Shown: positions 1-9,540, counted from the stretch's first letter. The stretch: 64,000 nucleotides of DNA from Caulobacter sp. BP25 (GCF_002737755.1 NZ_PEGH01000017.1:248001-312000), one strand, 5' to 3'. Notes: generated by a model from the sequence alone, not told the origin. Numbers and translations: made by a program.

Positions 1-1
1 G

Positions 2-661
2 GTCAGCCTGGCCCAGATCGGCGAGTTCTCGTTCATCCTGGCGGGCCTGGGCGTCTCGCTGAAGCTGCTGCCGCCGGAGGGCCGTGACCTGGTGCTGGCC
101 GGCGCCATCCTGTCGATCCTGGTCAACCCGCTGCTGTTTGCGATCCTGGACCGCGTCCTGCCCAAGATGATCGCCAAGGAGGCCAAGGCGCGCGGCGAGC
201 CGCCGACGATGAGCGCCGCCGCCCAGCCGCACGCGGTGCTGGTCGGCTATGGCCGGGTCGGCAAGGCCGTGGCCGAGGGCCTGAAGGGCCGCACGCCGCT
301 GGTGGTGATCGAGGATGACGTCGAGCGCGCGCAGGACCTGCGCCGCGCCGGCTTCGAGACCGTCGCCGGCAACGCCGTCAAGCCCGAGGTTCTGCTGGAG
401 GCGGGACTCGACAAGGCCACCCACCTGTTCGTCGCCGTGCCCAACCCGTTCGAGGCCGCCCGGATCATCGAGCAGGCGAGAGCCGCCAACCCCAAGGCCC
501 TGATCATCGCCCGCGCCTACACCGACGCCGACGTCGCCCTGCTCAAGCAGATGGGCGCCGCCCACGCCCTGATCGGCGAGGACGAGATCGCGCGGGGGAT
601 GCTGGCGAAAGCACCGCGTAAGCCAGTTGCGCCGGCGGCGGCGGCGGCGACGGCGCACTGA
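2..661 (+). CDS. Monovalent cation:proton antiporter, YbaL/KefC type (5' end missing)
   Basis: Only the C-terminal part is in the window; the frame is open from base 2. The visible part begins in the last membrane segments of a CPA2 (Na/H-exchanger) domain (VSLAQIGEFSFILAGLG, then a hydrophobic helix with ILVNPLLF). A cytoplasmic TrkA-N/RCK domain follows from about base 230, with the Rossmann motif GYGRVG, an acidic end of beta-2 (VIEDD) and the usual HLFVAVPNPFEA strand. Proteins of this family exchange K+ or Na+ for protons across the inner membrane under nucleotide control. The tail is alanine-rich and unremarkable. The family is clear; the exact substrate is not. A second, complete member lies at 41244-43148. 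Confidence 0.9.
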   Translation, partial: VSLAQIGEFSFILAGLGVSLKLLPPEGRDLVLAGAILSILVNPLLFAILDRVLPKMIAKEAKARGEPPTMSAAAQPHAVLVGYGRVGKAVAEGLKGRTPLVVIEDDVERAQDLRRAGFETVAGNAVKPEVLLEAGLDKATHLFVAVPNPFEAARIIEQARAANPKALIIARAYTDADVALLKQMGAAHALIGEDEIARGMLAKAPRKPVAPAAAAATAH

Positions 662-693
662 GGCCCGTCCGCCTCCTTGGACGGCTCATAATC

Positions 694-817
694 CCCCGAC
701 CTCCCCGGCGAATGCCGGGGCCCAGATTCATCCAGGGAGGTCGGGGATGACGCGACACCGCTCGGCGCAAACCGGTAAGCGCTCGCGAGTTCGATCTGGG
801 TCCCGGCATTCGCCGGG
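694..817. repeat. Dispersed palindromic intergenic repeat (GTCGGGG / GGCGAATGCC family)
   Basis: Twelve-base inverted arms CCCCGACCTCCC (694-705) and GGGAGGTCGGGG (735-746) enclose a CCGGCGAATGCCGG hairpin. A second CCCGGCATTCGCCGGG palindrome follows at about 802-817. The layout resembles the REP-like elements scattered in Caulobacter intergenic DNA. It lies downstream of the antiporter and may fold in RNA. Confidence 0.6.
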
Positions 818-907
818 AAGGTTTTCTGGCTGGATGCGACGTCTCGGATCGATCCTTTGCGGAAGTTCCGAGCAGCTCATGAAGCTTGCCTTTAGGCCAC
901 TTGGCAC

Positions 908-1267
908 GTGGTAATGTGCGGCATGAACAGGGTTCTCCAGATCGCCGCATGGTTCGTGTGTGTTCTCAGCCTTTGCGTTGCCGCCCTTTCGGTCTGGGTA
1001 GCATTGTTGATGTGGCCTGGTGTGCTTCTTCAAAATGTTGCAAGCTTCGCAATCCTCAGCGCCGCGCATCTTCTGAGTATCTTTGAACTATGGGCCGTTT
1101 TGAAGCGGAGGTTCATCTTAGCGGTAGCGCTATTTGTCATTGCGATGGCGGCGTTGCTGCTGGTCAACTTAGGTCATGTTGACCTCGGCCCATCCGTGTG
1201 TGCATGGGGCCCGTATCATGGCCTAATAGATTGCGGACTTCCAACAGCGGCGAGAGAGCTGCCTTGA
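908..1267 (+). CDS. Small hypothetical membrane protein
   Basis: About 119 residues with three strongly hydrophobic stretches (around AAWFVCVLSLCVAALSVW, LQNVASFAILSAAHLLSIF and FILAVALFVIAMAALLLVNL), so probably a three-helix inner-membrane protein. I do not recognise a family. The start is uncertain: GTG at 908, ATG at 914 and ATG at 923 are all in frame and none has a good Shine-Dalgarno. GC content and codon bias are weaker than in the neighbours, which fits a poorly conserved or recently acquired gene. The regular hydrophobic pattern and lack of an alternative frame support it as real, but only moderately. Confidence 0.45.
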   Translation: MVMCGMNRVLQIAAWFVCVLSLCVAALSVWVALLMWPGVLLQNVASFAILSAAHLLSIFELWAVLKRRFILAVALFVIAMAALLLVNLGHVDLGPSVCAWGPYHGLIDCGLPTAARELP

Positions 1268-1499
1268 TCGAACTCCACAGACATACGCGAGAACTTCGCG
1301 GTTTTGACGGTGGCTAAAGCAAGGCAGCTGCCCCCTGGGCCGACGCCACCTTGGTCGGGTTGAATTGCAACTTTGCCGGTTCGACGGAGGCGAGCCTGAC
1401 GAGGTCGCCGCCCTTATTCAAGCCGCACATGGAACTCCGACGCCCCCCTTCCGCCCTTTTTCGCTAGCCACCGCGCTCCCCGCCCGGTAACGCGGCGTC
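1268..1499. other. Intergenic region, no gene seen
   Basis: No convincing reading frame, terminator or operator. It presumably holds the promoter of the MaoC-type gene that follows. Confidence 0.5.
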
Positions 1500-1952
1500 A
1501 TGATCCAGCCACACGCCTCGGGCGGCTACATTCTTGAAGAACTGTCGGTCGGCATGACGGCCGAGAAGCGCGTGACCGTCACCGAGGAGCGCATCGGCCT
1601 GTTCGCCGAGGCGTCGGACGACTTCAACCCCGTCCATATCGACGAAGCCTTCGCCGCCAAGACCGCCTATCGCGGCCGGATCGCCCATGGCCTGCTGTCG
1701 GCCTCGTTCGGATCGGCCGTGGTCGGCACCATCCTGCCGGGCGCGGGCTCGATCTATCTGTCCCAGACCCTGGCCTTCCATCGCCCGGTGCGGATCGGCG
1801 ATGTGGTCATCGCCCGCGTGACGGTGGCCGCGATCGACGAGGTCAGCGCTCGCGTCACCTTGCGCTGCGAGGCCCTGGTCGGCGAGGACCCGATCATGGA
1901 CGGCGAGGCGATCGTTCGCGTCCCTCGCCGCCGGCGTCCCGCCAAGGGCTGA
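1500..1952 (+). CDS. MaoC-like (R)-enoyl-CoA hydratase
   Basis: A 150-residue single hot-dog protein, the normal size for PhaJ-type hydratases, which hydrate trans-2-enoyl-CoA to (R)-3-hydroxyacyl-CoA. The hydratase-2 motif is visible: SDDFNPVHIDEAFA, with Asp41 and His46 in the catalytic positions, followed by the conserved RIAHGLLSASF segment at about 60-70. A supply of (R)-3-hydroxyacyl-CoA for polyhydroxyalkanoate synthesis or degradation of unusual fatty acids is the usual role; which one applies here cannot be told from context. It stands alone between unrelated genes. The C-terminus is basic (RVPRRRRPAKG). Confidence 0.85.
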   Translation: MIQPHASGGYILEELSVGMTAEKRVTVTEERIGLFAEASDDFNPVHIDEAFAAKTAYRGRIAHGLLSASFGSAVVGTILPGAGSIYLSQTLAFHRPVRIGDVVIARVTVAAIDEVSARVTLRCEALVGEDPIMDGEAIVRVPRRRRPAKG

Positions 1953-2167
1953 CGCTCTCCCGGATCGGGTTTCCCCTCTCAGGCAAAAGTTTCCGTAACG
2001 ACGATCGCCCGGCCGCGCCCCGCCACTCGGACGGGCGCTGAGCGCCCGCGCCAGCGGTTCTCGACGCGCGGCGCCCAAGCGGCGCCAACATGAACTTTTT
2101 TTAAGGAAGCAAAACGTTTCGCATCGTTGCAGATTGCCGCCGGCTCATACCAACGGATGCGATTTCT

Positions 2168-4300
2168 ATGAAAAGAGTTTTGTTCGGCGCGGCGGCCCTC
2201 GCGGCCCTGTCCCTGTCGGCCTTCGGGGTCTCGGCCCATGAACAGCACGCCTGCATCGACGACGCTTGCGTGATGCAGTCCATCCTGCCTTTCGCGGTCT
2301 CGGGCGCGGCGTCGGGCGCCGCCGCCGGCGACACCACCTCGCTGGAATCCCCGCGCTTCGGGACCTGGGGCTTCGACATCTCGGGCATGGACACCACCGT
2401 GAAGCCCGGCGACGACTTCTACAAGTTCGCCAACGGGACCTGGGAAGCCAAGACCGAAATCCCGTCGGACCGCGTCCGCTACGGCAACTTCGACAAGCTG
2501 GCCGAGCTGTCGGAAGCTCGCACCAAGGCGATCATCGAGGTCGCCGCCGCCGACAAGGCCGCGACCGGCGAGAAGGCCAAGATCGGCGCCGCCTACCGCG
2601 CCTTCATGGATGAAGCCGCGATCGAAAAGCTGGACGCCAAGCCGATCCAGCCCTGGCTGGACGGCGTCAAGAAGGTCAAGACCAAGGACGACTTCACCGC
2701 CCTGATGGGCAAGAGCTCGACGACGCCCTACACCGACCTGATCGGCCTAGGCGTCTCGACGGACGCCAAGAACCCTCAGCGCTACGCCGTCTATGCGGGC
2801 ACCGGCGGCCTCAGCCTGCCCGACCGCGACTACTACCTGGAGGCCAAGTTCGCCGACAAGAAGGCCGCCTATCTCGTCTATGTCGAGAAGATGCTGACCC
2901 TGGCCGGCTGGGAAAAGCCCGCCGAGAACGCCAAGGCCATCGTCGACTTCGAGACCAAGCTGGCCGAGGCCTCGTGGACCCGCGTCGAGCGCCGTAACCG
3001 CGACAAGACCTACAACCCCGCCACCCTGGCCGAGCTGCAGGCGATGACGCCGGGCTATGACTGGAACCGCTATCTGGTCGGGACCGAGCTGCCGAAGATC
3101 GACCGCTTCATCGTCACGACCAACACCGCGTTCCCCAAGTACGCCAAGATCTACGCCGAGACCCCGCTGGAGACGCTCAAGGCCTGGCAGGCGTTCAAGG
3201 TGGCCGACGGCGCCGCCCCGATGCTGTCCAAGCGCTTCGTCGACGCCAACTTCGAGTTCCGCAACAAGACCCTGTCGGGCCAGCCCGAACAGCGTCCGCG
3301 CTGGAAGCGCGCCGTGGCCCAGGTCAACGGCATGCTGGGCGAAGCTGTCGGCAAGGAATACGTCGCCGCCTACTTCCCGCCGGAGTCGAAGGCCAAGATG
3401 CTGGATCTGGTCGCCAATGTCCGCGCGGCCCTGAAGACCCGCATCGACAATCTCGACTGGATGGGCCCGGAGACCAAGGTCAAGGCGCAGGACAAGCTGG
3501 CCAAGTTCACCGTCAAGATCGGCTATCCCGACAAGTGGCGTGACTACTCCAAGCTGGAGATCAAGGAAGGCGACGCCTACGGCAACATGATCCGCACCGG
3601 CGCGTGGGACTATCGCCACGACGTCGAGCGCCTGAACCAGCCGGTCGACAAGACCGAGTGGGGCATGACCCCGCAGACGGTCAACGCCTACTACAACTCG
3701 GTCAACAACGAGATCGTGTTCCCGGCCGCCATCCTGCAGGCGCCGTTCTTCCACCCCGACGCCGACCCGGCCATCAACTACGGGGGCATCGGCGGCGTGA
3801 TCGGCCACGAGATCGGCCACGGCTTCGACGACCAGGGCCGCAAGTCCGACGGCGACGGCGTGCTGCGCGACTGGTGGACGGCCGAAGACGCCGCCAAGTT
3901 CAACGCCCAGGCCGACCGGCTGGGCGCCCAGTACTCGGCGTTCGAGCCGTTCCCGGGCATGCACGTCAACGGCAAGCTGACCATGGGCGAGAACATCGGC
4001 GACATGGCCGGCCTGACGCTTGGCCTAGAAGCCTACCACCTGTCGCTGAAGGGCAAGCCCGCCCCGGTGCTGGACGGCTTCACCGGCGACCAGCGCATCT
4101 ATCTGGGCTGGGCCCAAGTGTGGCGCGGCAAGTCGCGCGACGACGCCCTCAAACAGCAGATCGCCAGCGATCCGCACTCGCCGGGCTACTACCGCGTCAA
4201 CGGCACGATCCGGAACCAGCCCGGCTGGTACTCGGCCTACGACGTCAAGGCGGGCGACAAGCTCTACATCCCGCCGGAAGAGCGCGTGAAGATCTGGTAG
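2168..4300 (+). CDS. M13-family zinc metallopeptidase (PepO/neprilysin type)
   Basis: A 710-residue exported endopeptidase. Residues 1-23 form a Sec signal (KRVLFGAAALAALSLSAFG, cleavage near VSAHE). The N-terminal M13 domain begins around DTTVKPGDDFYKFANG. The catalytic zinc site HEIGH is at His547-His551 inside GGVIGHEIGHGFDDQGR, with the third ligand Glu608 in MGENIGDMAGL and the family motif NAYYNSVNNEIVFPA upstream. The C-terminus ends in IW, as often seen in bacterial M13 enzymes. The length matches the family (about 680-720). It probably degrades peptides in the periplasm. It is monocistronic, with a strong terminator at 4343-4371. Confidence 0.95.
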   Translation: MKRVLFGAAALAALSLSAFGVSAHEQHACIDDACVMQSILPFAVSGAASGAAAGDTTSLESPRFGTWGFDISGMDTTVKPGDDFYKFANGTWEAKTEIPSDRVRYGNFDKLAELSEARTKAIIEVAAADKAATGEKAKIGAAYRAFMDEAAIEKLDAKPIQPWLDGVKKVKTKDDFTALMGKSSTTPYTDLIGLGVSTDAKNPQRYAVYAGTGGLSLPDRDYYLEAKFADKKAAYLVYVEKMLTLAGWEKPAENAKAIVDFETKLAEASWTRVERRNRDKTYNPATLAELQAMTPGYDWNRYLVGTELPKIDRFIVTTNTAFPKYAKIYAETPLETLKAWQAFKVADGAAPMLSKRFVDANFEFRNKTLSGQPEQRPRWKRAVAQVNGMLGEAVGKEYVAAYFPPESKAKMLDLVANVRAALKTRIDNLDWMGPETKVKAQDKLAKFTVKIGYPDKWRDYSKLEIKEGDAYGNMIRTGAWDYRHDVERLNQPVDKTEWGMTPQTVNAYYNSVNNEIVFPAAILQAPFFHPDADPAINYGGIGGVIGHEIGHGFDDQGRKSDGDGVLRDWWTAEDAAKFNAQADRLGAQYSAFEPFPGMHVNGKLTMGENIGDMAGLTLGLEAYHLSLKGKPAPVLDGFTGDQRIYLGWAQVWRGKSRDDALKQQIASDPHSPGYYRVNGTIRNQPGWYSAYDVKAGDKLYIPPEERVKIW

Positions 4301-4342
4301 TCGCCAGAACGTCCCGCGCCCCCCTCTGACGGGCCAGGATCC

Positions 4343-4371
4343 AGGGCCGGCGAGCGATCGCCGGCCCTTTT
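4343..4371 (+). terminator. Intrinsic terminator of the M13 peptidase gene
   Basis: Perfect 11-bp stem AGGGCCGGCGA / TCGCCGGCCCT with a 4-base GCGA loop, followed by TTTT. It can also act on the opposing gene that ends at 4384. Confidence 0.85.
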
Positions 4372-4383
4372 CACATCGGGCGC

Positions 4384-5145
4384 CTAGAACGGGGGCTTGG
4401 GGAAGGCGCGGCCGTCCGCCGGGGCGGCGGGGGCTCCTGCGGCCGCAGCGGCGTAGATAGCATCGCCAGCTGGCGACGCGGCCAGGACACGCGCCCCGAT
4501 CAGGGACGCGGCCAGCACGCCGATCGTCCAGAACCACGCCGGATGCGGCCGCCCGCGCAACCTCCAGTCCCGCGCCAGGCCGATCAGGGGGAAGATCACC
4601 GCCGCCCCGGCAGCCACCTCGAACGCATAGGGCTTGAGGAACGGCAGCGGCAGGATGCGGCCAAGCCCCGGCCCCATCAGCATCGTGAACGATCCGACCT
4701 GCAGGCGCATGTGCCAGTCGCGGCTGCGGCGCAGGACGACGGCGGCGGCGAACAGCCCGACCGCGCCCAGCAGGGTGGCTGGATTGGCCACCACGAAGTG
4801 CTGTGGCTGGAAGAAGAACGGCGTACGCCCGGCACGGACCGCCGCCAGCGTCACCAACGGCCCCAGAACCAGCAAGGCCAGCACCCAGACCAGCGCCAGA
4901 CCGCCCAGCGTCCGGTGGAGGCGCAAGGCCCCACCGCTCGCCAGCCAGGCCTGGGCGACGACGATCGCCACCCAGCCCATGAACACCACCGCGTGAAAAT
5001 GCACGACTAGCGGCGCGCCGAAGCTCGACCGCCTCATGGCCAGCTGCAGGACGAAGCCCGCGATCTCGACCACGGCCATGACCGTCACGAGGTTTCGAAA
5101 GAACCCCAGATCGTTCGGCGGCGCCCAGACTTCAGTCGTGCTCAT
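4384..5145 (-). CDS. Seven-helix membrane protein of unknown function
   Basis: 253 residues from the ATG at 5145 (MSTTEVWAPPNDLGFFRN). The frame stays open further upstream, but that stretch reads antisense to the MFS gene and is compositional. I count about seven hydrophobic segments. Conserved-looking polar residues inside membrane stretches include HFHAVVFMGW and LHRTLGG; the HRxxG pattern is reminiscent of DUF2306-type proteins, but this assignment is weak. The C-terminal 35 residues are Ala/Pro-rich. It is divergent from the efflux operon at 5350, so the 200-bp gap should carry both promoters; no regulator gene is present. Confidence 0.7.
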   Translation of the reverse strand: MSTTEVWAPPNDLGFFRNLVTVMAVVEIAGFVLQLAMRRSSFGAPLVVHFHAVVFMGWVAIVVAQAWLASGGALRLHRTLGGLALVWVLALLVLGPLVTLAAVRAGRTPFFFQPQHFVVANPATLLGAVGLFAAAVVLRRSRDWHMRLQVGSFTMLMGPGLGRILPLPFLKPYAFEVAAGAAVIFPLIGLARDWRLRGRPHPAWFWTIGVLAASLIGARVLAASPAGDAIYAAAAAGAPAAPADGRAFPKPPF

Positions 5146-5349
5146 GCATGCCCCCCCGCGCTGCGCGGCCCCGTCGGGCCAATCTAACTGGAATATCGCC
5201 GTTACGCCAAATCGGGAACCACGATTTAACCACGGCGTCGACGGCCCCCTTACTCGCGAGAACAGAGCAGGCGAGTGCGCGCAGCCGAGACTAAACCTTG
5301 CCGCGCAGGCGCCGCGGAGTAAAAGACCTCGACACCCAGTCGAGACCTC

Positions 5350-7026
5350 ATGCCCCAGCACGGCCAACAGATCGGACAGACGCCGGACTGGCTTCCGCAC
5401 GAGCGGCCCTTCCTGCCCGGCTCGCCGTCGACGCCGCATTTTCCAGTCCAGTTCCGGGTCATTCACGGCCTGATCAGCCTGCTGATCGGGATCACCGGCT
5501 CGCTGGGCCAGGCCCTGATCCAGGTCAACCTGCCGGCCATCCAGGGGTCGCTGGGCCTGACGCCCACGCAGGGCGCGTGGCTGACCACGATCTACATCAT
5601 GACCAACATCTCGATGAACCTCTTGCTGGTGAAGTACCGCCAGCAGTTCGGCATCCGCCGGTTCGCCCTGGTGTTCCTCAGCCTGTACACGGTCGCCGCC
5701 TTCGCCCACCTGGCGCTCGACAACTTCGCCATGGCCCTGATCCTGCGGGCGATCAGCGGCGTGGGCGCGGCGGCCCTGACGGCGCTGGCGATGTTCTACA
5801 TGTTGCAGGCCTTTCCCGCCTCGTTCCGGATCGGCGCCCTGGTGCTGGGGGTCGGGGTCTCGCAGCTGGGTTCGCCCCTGGCCCGGGTGATCTCCACCAG
5901 CCTGCTGGACGCGGGCTACTGGCACGGGCTCTATGCGCTGGAGGCCAGCCTGGCGGCCCTGTGCCTGGCCGCCGTCTGGCTGTTCCGCCTGCCGCACGGC
6001 GTGCGCATCCACGTGTTCGAAGGCGTCGACGCCCTGACCTTCGCCCTGCTAGGCGGCGGCCTTGGCCTGATCGTCGCGGTCCTGGGTCTGGGTCGCATCG
6101 TCTGGTGGTTCGAGGCCCCATGGCTGGGCTGGTGCCTGATCGCCGCCGTCCTCCTGCTGGCGGCCGGGAGCATCGTCGAGCACCGCCGGACGCACCCGTT
6201 GATCGACACCCGATGGGTCGCGACCGGGACCTTCCTGCGCTTCTGTCTGAACGTCGCCCTGGTGCGAGTGATCCTGTCGGAGCAGACCGTCGGCGCCGCA
6301 GGCCTGATGCAGGCTCTGGGCTTCGCGGCCGAGCAGCAGCGCCTGCTGTACGCCATCGTCCTGGCCGCCACGGCCGCCGGCCTGGTGGTCAGCGCCGCGA
6401 CCCTGACCCAGAAGACCCTGCCGGCGCAGTTCCTGGGCTCGATCCTGCTGATCGCCATCGCCGCCTTCCTGGACGCGCGGTCCACGCCCCAGACCGGGCC
6501 GGGCGAGCTCTATTTCAGCCAGGCCCTGCTGGCCTTCGCCGCGACCATGTTCCTGGGTCCGTCCTTCATGTTCGGCATCGGTCAGTTGCTGACCCGAGGC
6601 CTGGGCTCGATCATCACCTTCTCGGTCATGTTCGGCGTCGCCCAGAGCCTGGGCGGCCTGTTCGGCGCGGCCATGCTGGGCACGCTGCAGACGGTGCGGA
6701 CCCAGCAGCACGCCGTGGGCCTGGCCGAGCGCCTGACCGGCGCTGATCCGACGGTCGCCGCGACGCTGCAGACCTATGGCGGCGTCTACGCCTCGACCCA
6801 GGCCGATCCTGCGCTACGCGCCGCCGACGCCAGCGCCCTGCTAACACAGCAGGTAACGCAGCAGGCCAACATCCTGGCGTTCAACGACGTCTTCCTGGTG
6901 GTCGGCGTCGTCGCTCTCGTTCAGTTCTTCTACGCCGGCTTCCTGTTTACGCGCCTGGGCCTGCGCATGAAGGCCCAGGCCGACGCCGCGCCGGCCCCCA
7001 CCGTTCCAGCCCGAGAGACCGCATGA
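5350..7026 (+). CDS. MFS multidrug transporter, DHA2/EmrB type
   Basis: 558 residues with about 14 hydrophobic segments, the size and layout of the 14-TMS drug:H+ antiporters. The first helix region LIGITGSLGQALIQVNLPAIQGSLGLT and the following TQGAWLTTIYIMTNI segment match the DHA2 motif (the NxALPxI-like stretch, then WxxTxY). In the inner membrane it would pump hydrophobic compounds. Its stop overlaps the ATG of the HlyD gene by 4 bp (ATGA at 7023), which overlaps the outer-membrane factor by 1 bp, so the three proteins form one translationally coupled tripartite pump (EmrA/EmrB/TolC-like). The substrate cannot be predicted. Confidence 0.9.
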   Translation: MPQHGQQIGQTPDWLPHERPFLPGSPSTPHFPVQFRVIHGLISLLIGITGSLGQALIQVNLPAIQGSLGLTPTQGAWLTTIYIMTNISMNLLLVKYRQQFGIRRFALVFLSLYTVAAFAHLALDNFAMALILRAISGVGAAALTALAMFYMLQAFPASFRIGALVLGVGVSQLGSPLARVISTSLLDAGYWHGLYALEASLAALCLAAVWLFRLPHGVRIHVFEGVDALTFALLGGGLGLIVAVLGLGRIVWWFEAPWLGWCLIAAVLLLAAGSIVEHRRTHPLIDTRWVATGTFLRFCLNVALVRVILSEQTVGAAGLMQALGFAAEQQRLLYAIVLAATAAGLVVSAATLTQKTLPAQFLGSILLIAIAAFLDARSTPQTGPGELYFSQALLAFAATMFLGPSFMFGIGQLLTRGLGSIITFSVMFGVAQSLGGLFGAAMLGTLQTVRTQQHAVGLAERLTGADPTVAATLQTYGGVYASTQADPALRAADASALLTQQVTQQANILAFNDVFLVVGVVALVQFFYAGFLFTRLGLRMKAQADAAPAPTVPARETA

Positions 7027-8147
7027 CCGACGCGACTTCACCGTCCGGCTCCGCGCCCCAGCCAGAAGATCGCGCCGCCTCGGCCGCGCCGCCGCCCGCC
7101 CGGCCCAAGCCGCCCAGCGCCTATGCGATCCTGGCCACAACCGGCGTCACCCTGGCCGTGATCCTGCTGATCCTGTTCCTGTGGAAGCTGCCCCCATTCG
7201 GCGGCTCGATCGAGCGGACCGACAACGCCTATGTCCGAGGCCAGGTGACGGTCGTGGCCCCCCAGCTGAGCGGCTATGTCGTCCAGGTCTCGGCCCAGGA
7301 CTTCCAGACCGTCCGCAAGGGCCAGCCGCTGTTCACGATCGACCAGCGCATCTACGCCCAGCGCGTGGAGCAGGCCCGCGCCACATTGGCCGCGCGCGAG
7401 GCGGATCTGGCCAACTCCGCCCAGGCCCAGGCCGGGCGCGAGGCGGCCCTGCTGAGCCGTCACGCCGACATCGCCTCGGCCCAGGCCCAGGTCGAACGAG
7501 CCCGCGCCGACATGGCCCGCGTCGCCGAGCTGGCCACCGACGGCTCGGTCTCCCTGCGCGAACGCGACCAGGCCCGCGCGGCCCTGCGCGCCGCCGAAGC
7601 CACGCTCGCCTCGGCCAAGGCCGGCGGCGAGATCGCCCGCCAGGACATCCGCTCGGTCGGCGTGTCGCGCGGGGGGCTGGAGGCCTCGGTCGCCGCCGCC
7701 AAGGCCGCCCTACGTCTGGCCGAGATCGACCTGACCAACACCCTCGTCACCGCCCCCGCCGACGGCCAGCTGGGCCAGGTCGGGGTGCGCCAGGGCCAGT
7801 GGGTCACCGCCGGCAGCCAGCTGGTCTCGCTGGTGCCGCCGCAGCGCTGGGTGATCGCCAACTTCAAGGAGCGCCAGTCGGGCCGCATGCGTCCCGGCCA
7901 GCCGGCCAGCGTCACGGTCGACGCCCTGGGCGACCAGCGCTTCACGGGCAAGGTCCAGCAGGTCTCACCCGCCACCGGCTCGGAATTCAGCATCCTGCCG
8001 CCGCAGAACGCCACCGGCAACTTCACCAAGATCGCCCAGCGCCTGCCGGTGCGCATCGTGCTCGACGCCGGTCAGCCGGACTTGGCCCGCCTGCGGCCCG
8101 GCATGTCGGTCGAGGCCGAGGTCGATACCGCCAAGGCTCGCCACTGA
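7023..8147 (+). CDS. HlyD/EmrA-type membrane fusion protein
   Basis: 374 residues: a Pro/Ala-rich cytoplasmic tail (1-35), a single membrane helix (ILATTGVTLAVILLILFLW), then the periplasmic adaptor. The biotinyl-lipoyl half domain starts at RTDNAYVRGQVTVVAPQLSGYV and its second half includes TNTLVTAPADGQLGQVGVRQGQWV. Between them lie long Ala/Arg/Gln-rich helices (about 110-220) that form the coiled-coil hairpin docking to the outer-membrane channel. It starts within the stop of the MFS gene. It links the EmrB-like pump to the NodT-type lipoprotein encoded next. Confidence 0.92.
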   Translation: MTDATSPSGSAPQPEDRAASAAPPPARPKPPSAYAILATTGVTLAVILLILFLWKLPPFGGSIERTDNAYVRGQVTVVAPQLSGYVVQVSAQDFQTVRKGQPLFTIDQRIYAQRVEQARATLAAREADLANSAQAQAGREAALLSRHADIASAQAQVERARADMARVAELATDGSVSLRERDQARAALRAAEATLASAKAGGEIARQDIRSVGVSRGGLEASVAAAKAALRLAEIDLTNTLVTAPADGQLGQVGVRQGQWVTAGSQLVSLVPPQRWVIANFKERQSGRMRPGQPASVTVDALGDQRFTGKVQQVSPATGSEFSILPPQNATGNFTKIAQRLPVRIVLDAGQPDLARLRPGMSVEAEVDTAKARH

Positions 8148-9523
8148 TGCGCCGCGCCCTGATCGGCCTCGTCAGCCTGAGCGCCCTGGCCGCCTGCGCG
8201 ACGCCGGGACCGAAGACCGCGCCGCCGCCCACGGCCGCCGTGACGGCGCCGACCGGCTGGCGCGCCGCCGCCACCGTTTCGGAAGACGCCGCCGCCGCCG
8301 ATTGGTGGAAGGCGTTCGGCGACCCCCGTCTGTCGGACCTGATCGCCGCCGCCCTGACCTACAACGCCGACCTCGGCGCCGCCGAGGCGCGCGTGCGCGA
8401 AGCCGAGACCCAGAGCCGCCTGGCCAGCGCCGCCCTGCTGCCGTCGGTCAATGCCTCGGCCGGCCTGCAGAAGCAGCGCGAACTCAGCGCCTTTGGCCGG
8501 CCCGAAACCCTTCTGGCCGTCCAGCCTCAGGTCCAGGTCGCCTATGAGGTCGATCTCTGGGGCCGCCTGCGCGCCGCTGACGCCGCCGGCCGCGCCAGCC
8601 TGCAGGCCAGCCGTGACGCCCGCGACGCCGCGCGCCTGTCGGTATCGGCCGCCGTGGCGCGCGCCTATGTGGCCCTGCTGTCGCTGGACGCCCAGTTGGC
8701 CACCGCCCAGGGCACGCTGACCTCGCGCCAGGAGGCCGCCGTCCGCGCTCGCCGCCGCGCCAAGGAGGGCGTGACCTCTGATCTGGAGCTGCGTCAGGCC
8801 GAGGGCGAGCTGGAGGCCGCCGCCCAGCGCGTCCCGGCCCTGGAACTGGCGATCCGCCGCCAGGAAGGCGCCCTCGCCCTGCTGGTCGGCCAGACGTCAC
8901 AAGCGATCCCGCGCGGGACGCTGGCCGGGCTCGTCATCCCCCAGCCCGCCGCGCCCCTGCCCTCGTCGCTGCTGACCCGCCGGCCCGACATCGCCCAGGC
9001 CGAGGCGACGCTGGCCGCGTCCGACGCCAGCCTGGCGGCCGCCCGCGCCGCCTTCCTGCCCCAGGTGCGCCTGTCGGGGGGCGCAGGCGTTATGTCCGTC
9101 CGGAACGTCGACACCCTGACCATCTGGACCGTGGGCGCCAGCGCCTTGGCGCCGATCTTCGACGGGGGTCGCCTGCGGGCCCAGTCCGACGCCGCCACGG
9201 CCCGCCGCGACCAGGCCGCCTTCGCCTATCGCAAGGCCGTGCTGACCGCCTTCAGCGAGGTCGAGAGCGCGCTTGAAGGGACCGACCGCCTAGCCGAGCA
9301 GGAGGCTGCGGCCGTCCGCCAACGCGCCGCTGCGGCCTCGGCCCTCGACCACGCCCGCAAGCGCTATCAGGCCGGCTATGTCAGCTATCTGGAAGAGCTG
9401 GACGCCCAGCGCGGCCTGCTGGCGACGGATCTCGCGCTGTCACAGGTCCGCGAGGCCAGGCTGCAGAACGCCGTGGCGCTGTACCAGGCGCTCGGCGGCG
9501 GGTGGACGGAGACGGGGCGCTAG
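8147..9523 (+). CDS. NodT-family outer-membrane efflux lipoprotein
   Basis: 458 residues from the ATG at 8147, which shares one base with the preceding TGA; the frame is also open further upstream but that part is a shadow of the HlyD gene. A lipoprotein signal is clear: MRRALIGLVSLSALAACA, with Cys17 as the lipidation site. Two OEP (TolC-like) repeats follow, with the typical ADWWKAFGDPRLSDLIAAAL start, the SRLASAALLPSVNASAG segment and, in the second half, LLTRRPDIAQAEATL. It forms the outer-membrane channel for the MFS-HlyD pair. Confidence 0.93.
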   Translation: MRRALIGLVSLSALAACATPGPKTAPPPTAAVTAPTGWRAAATVSEDAAAADWWKAFGDPRLSDLIAAALTYNADLGAAEARVREAETQSRLASAALLPSVNASAGLQKQRELSAFGRPETLLAVQPQVQVAYEVDLWGRLRAADAAGRASLQASRDARDAARLSVSAAVARAYVALLSLDAQLATAQGTLTSRQEAAVRARRRAKEGVTSDLELRQAEGELEAAAQRVPALELAIRRQEGALALLVGQTSQAIPRGTLAGLVIPQPAAPLPSSLLTRRPDIAQAEATLAASDASLAAARAAFLPQVRLSGGAGVMSVRNVDTLTIWTVGASALAPIFDGGRLRAQSDAATARRDQAAFAYRKAVLTAFSEVESALEGTDRLAEQEAAAVRQRAAAASALDHARKRYQAGYVSYLEELDAQRGLLATDLALSQVREARLQNAVALYQALGGGWTETGR

Positions 9524-9540
9524 CGCCTCTGTCTGGTTTA

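Noticed and set aside
2747..3964. Long minus-strand reading frame (about 405 codons) inside the M13 peptidase gene
   Set aside because: It mirrors the third-position GC bias of the plus-strand gene, has an Arg/Val/Gly/Leu-rich composition and no domain. The same applies to long antisense frames at 9733-11334, 20086-21858, 22233-24080, 29989-31089, 47292-48476 and 50459-51907.
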